A DNA stretch of 64,000 nt. It comes from Cytophagaceae bacterium (GTDB lineage Bacteria; Bacteroidota; Bacteroidia; Flavobacteriales; Flavobacteriaceae). The notes under the pieces are model-generated. The model was not told the origin of the DNA. It was given only the letters and a program-made list of their open reading frames with translations, and did not search any database. A program made the position numbers and the translations under genes. Shown here piece after piece: positions 59,230-64,000 of this stretch (positions are counted from its first letter, which is position 1; each line of letters begins with the position of its first letter). The stretch spans positions 62,001 through 126,000 of the forward strand of contig PALD01000045.1 of NCBI GenBank assembly GCA_002710685.1, read 5' to 3'.

Positions 59230-62059
59230 GACATTTCTTAAAAAAACATTCAATTTAAGAGATGGTGAAATAACCATCTCTTTTTACATGCAGCTGTATG
59301 TTTTTTTGATCATTACGGTACTCCTTATCGTAAAACCTACAGTAAATGCATTGTTCCTCAACAGGCTGGGTGCTGATAACCTGGCCTTTGGTTTTATATT
59401 CATAGCCGCCACGGCCATAATCTCATCTTATTTTTATAGTAGGGCCGTAAAGTTTTTTTCGCTTAAGCGAATTATAATCAGCACCCTTATATTTTTCTCA
59501 ACGTCATTTATCCTTCTGGGGGCACTCCTTCTCATGGGCTGGCTGGGCAGCTGGCTGCTCTATGTTTTTTATGTGGTCGCAGGCATATTTGCGGTCCTTA
59601 CCGCAAGCCAGTTCTGGCTTTTGGCAAACATGGTATTCAATGCCCGCGAAGCAAAACGTCTATTTGGGTTCATAGGTGCCGGGGGTATTGCCGGGGGTAT
59701 CTTTGGGGGGTATTTGACCAACATCCTGGCCCCCCTTATAGGCAATGCCTATCTACTGGTCGTTGCTGCATTCTTGATACTGTGCTGTATACCCATTCTG
59801 CTCAAGATTTATGCAGAAGGTAAGGTGAGCCGGTCACAACGCTTGAGCGGTTCAGAGGGCGTGCTTGATGAACCTGCATTCAGGTTGTTGATCAAATCAA
59901 AGCACCTCACATTTCTTGCATTGATCATAGGCCTGGGGGTGATTGTTGCAAAACTTGTTGATTTCCAGTTTAGTGATTTTGCCAGCCGCGCCATCCCAGA
60001 TTCAGATAACCTGGCATCCTTTTTTGGATTTTGGTTTTCGACCTTTAACCTCATCTCATTGTTTATTCAGCTTTTTCTCACCAACCGGGTGGTTGAAAAA
60101 ATAGGTGTGAACAGTTCCCTGCTCATCTTGCCCCTGGGCATTGCGCTGGGTTCATTGCTCTTTCTTACCTATCCAGAACTATGGGTACTCGTGATCATAA
60201 AAGGCATAGACGGCAGTTTAAAACAATCAGTCAACAAGGCGGCGACAGAACTGGCGATGGTGCCCGTGCCACTCGCCATCAAGAACAGGACAAAATCTTT
60301 TATAGACGTGGTGGTAGATAGCGTGGCCACGGGTTTTGCAGGTTGCCTGCTCATTTTTGTGATCAAGGGGCTCAACCTCCCCAGTACCTATGTGACCGTC
60401 ATAATCCTGTTGTTGATTTTTGTATGGCTGGTGGGTATCTTTAAGGTAAGAGACTCCTATTTTAAAAGCTTTCGCGAAAGCTTACAGGCCGCAATAGAAA
60501 ATGCTGAGGGCGTACCCCTAAAGCGGAAAAAATCAAGTTTGCAGGTGGGCCGCATGATCTTGAACCACGGCAAACCGGAAGAAATCGTGAAATATGTGCA
60601 TAACCTTACCTCAGTGCATGCAAAATCCCTGAGAAACGAGGTGCTTACCCTATTGAAACATCCTTCTAATGAAGTCAAGGTGGCAGCGATTTCACAACTG
60701 TACAAATATCCCAAGAGTGCAGCGCTAGATGAAGTACGCCGCCTGGTGCATGTCAAGGATGATGATGTGGTCTATGCCGCCATGAACTATCTTATTGTGC
60801 ATACTGATTTGAGTGATGACCGCATTTTTGACTCTTACCTTAACCATAGCAGCGATTATATTGCACATGCCGCATTGCTGTGCCTTGCCAAAGAAGCGGC
60901 CCATGACCCCATCATGGCCTCACGATATAACCTGGAACTTAGGATAGAGCTTTGGCTCGCCGAGCTGGAACTGCCAGATAGTGAGCATAGGGTAGAGGAG
61001 ATGGCCTTTTTGCTCAACACAATAGGCTTCGCTTCATTGCCGCAGTTTTATTCTTTTATCTCGGCAAACTTCAACAACAGGGACAATGAGATTGTGATGC
61101 ATGCAATTGAAGCCGCAGGAATCACAAAAGACCCCATGTTCATAGATGCCCTTATAGATTTCCTCACGGTAAAAACTTACAGGGCACAGGCCATTGATGC
61201 CCTCAAATCTTATGGTGAATCCATAAGCAGTGAACTCCTGCAACGCGAGGCAGAAAAACAATTAAAGGGTAACGTAAAGAAATATATACCGCGGGTAATA
61301 GAAAAATTCAAGACACAACCTTCGGTAAGGGTATTGATAAAGTTGCTTAACAGTAAGGATATCCAGATACGGCATGCAGCAGCAAAATCACTGAACAAGG
61401 TAAAAGGCAAAGCCCCTAAACTGAATTACTTCCCCAAGGCTATTTATAGGATAATATTACAATATTGCAATGAGTATAGGGAGGTTTTGCAGATGCGCGA
61501 GGTTATTCAGCATGATTTTGTGTCCAGTAAATATGACGGCCTGCCACAGGATGACCTCACCGAACTCAACCTGGCGCGAGAGGCCTTGCTGGATGTGTTG
61601 AACGAGCAATTATCACAGCGCCTTGAAACCATTTTCTTGTTGCTGGGCGTGTATTACAGCAGGAAGGACATGTCCATTGCCTATGGCGGTATCAACAGCC
61701 CTGTTCACGATACCAGGCAAAATGCAATTGAGTTTCTTGATAACATACTTTCGCCACAGCTAAGAAGTAGTCTGCTCTCCATAATAGAGACTGATATTGT
61801 TGAAGAACACCACCGTGCTGATAATGAACTGCTCAACCCGAGTAGTGTTTCTTTTAATGATGCATTATTGTACCTATTGAGCGAGGGGGATGCCAGGATG
61901 CGACTACCGGTTATCTATCTCATACAGTACTTGGGGGACGAGGTGTTTTTAGCACCCTTGCGCAACCTTAAGGCTACAGCAAAAAACAAGGACGTAATCA
62001 CTTTTACTGATCACGCCCTTAAAAAACTTAAGCCCTTATTGGTCAACCGGGTCACTTAA
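59222..62059 (+). CDS. Npt-type (ATP/ADP translocase-like) transporter fused to HEAT repeats
   Basis: This 945-residue protein has about twelve membrane helices in residues 15-420 with the nucleotide-transporter/MFS layout (I-V-K-P-T-V-N-A-L-F-L-N-R-L-G, F-G-F-I-G-A-G-G-I-A-G-G-I-F-G-G), followed by HEAT-like helical repeats over about 440-900 (for example S-N-E-V-K-V-A-A-I-S-Q-L and I-R-H-A-A-A-K-S-L-N-K-V). Npt proteins of obligate intracellular bacteria import ATP; those of free-living Bacteroidota have unknown cargo. GTG start overlaps the serine hydrolase gene by 8 bases, so translation is coupled. The 3' end overlaps the convergent hydrolase gene by 24 bases. Confidence 0.87.
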   Translation: MIRTFLKKTFNLRDGEITISFYMQLYVFLIITVLLIVKPTVNALFLNRLGADNLAFGFIFIAATAIISSYFYSRAVKFFSLKRIIISTLIFFSTSFILLGALLLMGWLGSWLLYVFYVVAGIFAVLTASQFWLLANMVFNAREAKRLFGFIGAGGIAGGIFGGYLTNILAPLIGNAYLLVVAAFLILCCIPILLKIYAEGKVSRSQRLSGSEGVLDEPAFRLLIKSKHLTFLALIIGLGVIVAKLVDFQFSDFASRAIPDSDNLASFFGFWFSTFNLISLFIQLFLTNRVVEKIGVNSSLLILPLGIALGSLLFLTYPELWVLVIIKGIDGSLKQSVNKAATELAMVPVPLAIKNRTKSFIDVVVDSVATGFAGCLLIFVIKGLNLPSTYVTVIILLLIFVWLVGIFKVRDSYFKSFRESLQAAIENAEGVPLKRKKSSLQVGRMILNHGKPEEIVKYVHNLTSVHAKSLRNEVLTLLKHPSNEVKVAAISQLYKYPKSAALDEVRRLVHVKDDDVVYAAMNYLIVHTDLSDDRIFDSYLNHSSDYIAHAALLCLAKEAAHDPIMASRYNLELRIELWLAELELPDSEHRVEEMAFLLNTIGFASLPQFYSFISANFNNRDNEIVMHAIEAAGITKDPMFIDALIDFLTVKTYRAQAIDALKSYGESISSELLQREAEKQLKGNVKKYIPRVIEKFKTQPSVRVLIKLLNSKDIQIRHAAAKSLNKVKGKAPKLNYFPKAIYRIILQYCNEYREVLQMREVIQHDFVSSKYDGLPQDDLTELNLAREALLDVLNEQLSQRLETIFLLLGVYYSRKDMSIAYGGINSPVHDTRQNAIEFLDNILSPQLRSSLLSIIETDIVEEHHRADNELLNPSSVSFNDALLYLLSEGDARMRLPVIYLIQYLGDEVFLAPLRNLKATAKNKDVITFTDHALKKLKPLLVNRVT
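59458..59471. repeat. Interspersed palindrome, short TTCGC form, in the Npt gene
   Basis: TTCGCTTAAGCGAA, perfect even 14-base dyad, encoding F-S-L-K-R in the loop after helix 2. Confidence 0.7.
60466..60483. repeat. Interspersed palindrome, CTTTCGCGAAAG form, in the Npt gene
   Basis: AAGCTTTCGCGAAAGCTT, a perfect 18-base dyad, encoding S-F-R-E-S-L at the junction between membrane and HEAT parts. Confidence 0.85.
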
Positions 62060-63301
62060 TGCCTTGTCAATACGGCTGGCAAGGTACATGTGGTCAGATG
62101 CCGAGTTCTTTCTTAATACATTGGTCATAAGACAGACCATATATTTTGGGCCATCACCAGGATGCTCCACGATAATGACACTGTTCATATAATTGAATAC
62201 ATTGCCGGCATAATCGCCACAGGCGCCTTTTGAGGGGTCACATTTATAAAAACTACCAGACTTAAAATAGACCCTTGCAGAATCCAGCCTGCTACTATGA
62301 GCATAACGTATGCGGCGGTCTGTCATGTACATCAAGCGCTTCATCTCTAGGCTGCTGAGGGAATCTATGACCTTACCTTGCTCTAATGAAATAAGAAATT
62401 TCATCAACCCCTTGGGCGAACCTATGCTACCACCCTTACGGCCCACATAACGTTCTCCACCGTTAGTAAAAAAACCTCCCAGGCGCCATTCGTCCTCGGT
62501 GATCCCCAGTTTGCGCAGGGGCTCGTTCACGACTTCATTGGCAAGGTCGGTTACTTCTGACCTGTCAGTTTCTTCAAACCATTTCATGGCCTCCTCGTCA
62601 GTAAGGTCAAAATAATCATTACCAAAAACCTTCATGAGCAAGGCCTCCCTATATACAACGCTAGCTGCCCCATTGTTACTTACAGAGACCATATGGTCCA
62701 CCCATTCATACAATGAGAAAACATCATCAGTCCTGGTTTGCCTTTTTGTTAACCGGTCATTTTCTATATCATAGATGGGGATGGTGTGATGGTCATAAAC
62801 AGCAAAGGGCCCGCCCTTTACATTTTTATAGCGCAAGAGGTTTAAACGTGCCGGCCAGTCATCAGGACATATATTGCGCAACTGGTCAAAAAGCGCGATC
62901 AAGATGGCCAGTTTGCCCACACTCCCTGGTTGATAGCCACGGGTCTCGTTGCGCGACGCATATTTAAGGTCTAGTGAATCTGTCATATCCACCACTGTAA
63001 GTGAGTAACTCTGGTCCAGACCATAAAAAAGGCCAGATATCTTTTCTTGCAGCGCTGGGTCATCATGCATATAGGTTACCGCACTATCCTTAAGGCCCGT
63101 AAGCCTTAACTTGATATCCTGGGTCTTGGCGTAGGCCCCGGGAGGTATCCTGTTGTACGGGATACTGTCTCGCACTATTTTTTCTAGGTAGGCCAGTCTG
63201 TCAATGCCCGTACGTTCATAACCATCAATGGGATAAAATGCAGTTGTGATGATGGCAACGGCAAGCAATAAAAATGGAATGGTATATAGTTTGTTCTTCA
63301 T
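62036..63301 (-). CDS. Second exported class A beta-lactamase-like serine hydrolase
   Basis: This 421-residue protein has an N-terminal signal or anchor helix (about 7-22), a 70-residue helical spacer and the class A triad S127-V-G-K130, S208-N-N210 and K347-S-G349. It is longer than the hydrolase at 58285 and only distantly like it; the omega-loop Glu motif is absent. Its end overlaps the Npt gene by 24 bases on the opposite strand. It lies 9 bases downstream of the PEP/pyruvate-binding gene and is probably in its operon. Confidence 0.85.
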   Translation of the reverse strand: MKNKLYTIPFLLLAVAIITTAFYPIDGYERTGIDRLAYLEKIVRDSIPYNRIPPGAYAKTQDIKLRLTGLKDSAVTYMHDDPALQEKISGLFYGLDQSYSLTVVDMTDSLDLKYASRNETRGYQPGSVGKLAILIALFDQLRNICPDDWPARLNLLRYKNVKGGPFAVYDHHTIPIYDIENDRLTKRQTRTDDVFSLYEWVDHMVSVSNNGAASVVYREALLMKVFGNDYFDLTDEEAMKWFEETDRSEVTDLANEVVNEPLRKLGITEDEWRLGGFFTNGGERYVGRKGGSIGSPKGLMKFLISLEQGKVIDSLSSLEMKRLMYMTDRRIRYAHSSRLDSARVYFKSGSFYKCDPSKGACGDYAGNVFNYMNSVIIVEHPGDGPKYMVCLMTNVLRKNSASDHMYLASRIDKALSDPVDQ

Positions 63302-63310
63302 GTTCAGGTT

Positions 63311-64000
63311 TTAAAGTGTGGTGGACAGTTCAATGAATTTTGTTTCATTTCGCTTAGGCGAAATGGACTCTAGATACTCAGAGCTAAGGGCGTTCTTGTT
63401 TTCAACAAAAGGACGTATCTGAAACAGGTACAGTTTATCATCTTTGAAACCCAGTTCAACATCGTAAGCTCCATGATAATCCGAGCCGGTCTCCTTGGGG
63501 ATTTTGGTCCTTATTTCCTGGGCAATCTTTCTCAGTTGCTCCACGTTCTGTTTATTGAGGATGGGGGCTTGAAAGGTAGTGCTATAGTTTTTTACACCTC
63601 CATTAGTGGGGAGCCTTATATAATCAGGTTCACGGGCAGGGGCAAGTAGTTTTGCCTCGGTGGGAGTGATCAACCTGGTCTCTGCCGCTTGCCCATCCAC
63701 GGCGCCACCCGCACCACGGCTAAAGGCCACGGTGAGGTCCTCATCAGTACCCTCATTGATACCCTTTGTTATCATCACGCCGCTATAATCAACATCAACG
63801 CTGGGTATGACAAGTATGGAGGGAAAAACGTTCTCGGGATTGCTCAGGTACTTTTGACGCCATTTAAAGCTACGCTCAGTATATGGCGATGCCCATACAT
63901 CCTTGATTCCCTTAAGGATCATGTTACTGTCCACCACATTAAACAATGTTAGGTTAAGCCCCGCGCCGGTAAATTCCTTAAGGTCCTCCATGTTTGTGTC
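63311..64000 (-). CDS. PEP/pyruvate-binding (PPDK N-terminal-like) domain protein, partial
   Basis: The frame is open through the right edge of the window, so the start is missing; the 226 residues after a Met at 63991 are seen. They match the C-terminal part of a pyruvate phosphate dikinase/PEP synthase ATP-binding domain: S-P-Y-T-E-R-S-F-K-W-R, P-S-V-D-V-D-Y-S-G-V, A-F-S-R-G-A-G-G-A-V, and D-V-E-L-G-F-K-D-D-K-L-Y-L-F-Q-I-R-P-F. No phosphohistidine or PEP barrel domain follows, so it is a stand-alone or C-terminal nucleotide-binding domain. It precedes the serine hydrolase by 9 bases. Confidence 0.8.
   Translation of the reverse strand, partial: DTNMEDLKEFTGAGLNLTLFNVVDSNMILKGIKDVWASPYTERSFKWRQKYLSNPENVFPSILVIPSVDVDYSGVMITKGINEGTDEDLTVAFSRGAGGAVDGQAAETRLITPTEAKLLAPAREPDYIRLPTNGGVKNYSTTFQAPILNKQNVEQLRKIAQEIRTKIPKETGSDYHGAYDVELGFKDDKLYLFQIRPFVENKNALSSEYLESISPKRNETKFIELSTTL
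63347..63364. repeat. Interspersed palindrome, TTTCGC form with TTAG centre
   Basis: ATTTCGC and GCGAAAT arms are perfect around TTAG, inside the end of the PEP/pyruvate-binding gene, where it encodes S-I-S-P-K-R-N. Confidence 0.7.

Noticed and set aside
58285-63301. Antibiotic resistance by class A beta-lactamase
   Set aside because: The triads S-x-x-K, S-N-N and K-S-G are present, but the omega-loop Glu motif needed for penicillin hydrolysis is not seen in either protein, and their context is a transporter operon.
1-64000. CRISPR array, tRNA, rRNA or insertion sequence
   Set aside because: No regularly spaced repeats, tRNA T-arm patterns, rRNA stretches or transposase frames were found by reading. 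The dispersed palindromes are irregularly spaced and unlike a CRISPR array.

Overview
The window is chromosomal DNA of a member of the Bacteroidota, almost certainly family Flavobacteriaceae. The evidence is the gene content (PUR/DUF3276 protein, long Bacteroidota-type NusB, DUF1573 lipoprotein, HmuY/TonB receptor pair, MoxR-DUF58-DUF4129-DUF4350 cluster, HEAT-repeat Npt transporter), promoters of the TTG...TAnnTTTG type, the scarcity of Shine-Dalgarno sequences, and many lipoproteins and periplasmic chaperones. No rRNA, tRNA, CRISPR array, insertion sequence or prophage was seen. Species cannot be named from the sequence.

Layout. 1-8.1 kb: housekeeping genes (PUR protein, ABC exporter, nusB, DUF1573 lipoprotein, yajC, pepT, pyrD, HMG-CoA lyase) and a small tandem-cysteine protein. 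8.2-13.8 kb: a divergent haem/iron locus, with HmuY-like lipoprotein and TonB receptor facing DUF6607, an FMN-binding protein and a small membrane protein; two related dyads lie in the shared control region. 13.9-22.3 kb: guaB, OmpH/Skp, SRPBCC protein, then an operon of PpiC, SurA-like lipoprotein, SurA and MoxR. 22.4-31.3 kb: aconitase, a lipoprotein, an XRE/S24 repressor, a two-gene operon of a DUF1704 zincin and a GshB-like ATP-grasp ligase, and guaA. 31.3-40.2 kb: LysM/ligand-binding protein, OsmC, a cytosolic hybrid histidine kinase with a small membrane protein, and thrS-infC-rpmI-rplT, where infC has no standard start codon and probably uses AUA. 40.3-47.2 kb: a six-gene MoxR/DUF58 membrane cluster with a divergent RDD gene. 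47.2-57.3 kb: mostly secreted or single enzymes, plus one AT-rich gap of about 640 bases. 57.3-64 kb: PlsC-like acyltransferase, then a serine hydrolase plus Npt/HEAT transporter behind a textbook sigma-54 promoter, convergent with a second serine hydrolase and a truncated PEP/pyruvate-binding protein.

Standing out across the whole window is an interspersed family of short perfect or near-perfect palindromes (forms TTTCGC-n-GCGAAA, TTTGGC-n-GCCAAA, TTTAGC-n-GCTAAA and CTTTCGCGAAAG), with about two dozen copies. They occur both just after stop codons and inside genes, where many encode S-L-K-A-K or S-A-K-A. Paired compensating base changes suggest that the dyad itself is maintained. The most suggestive possible new system is the DUF1704 zincin plus ATP-grasp pair, which resembles in parts the eukaryotic tyrosine ligase/carboxypeptidase cycle.
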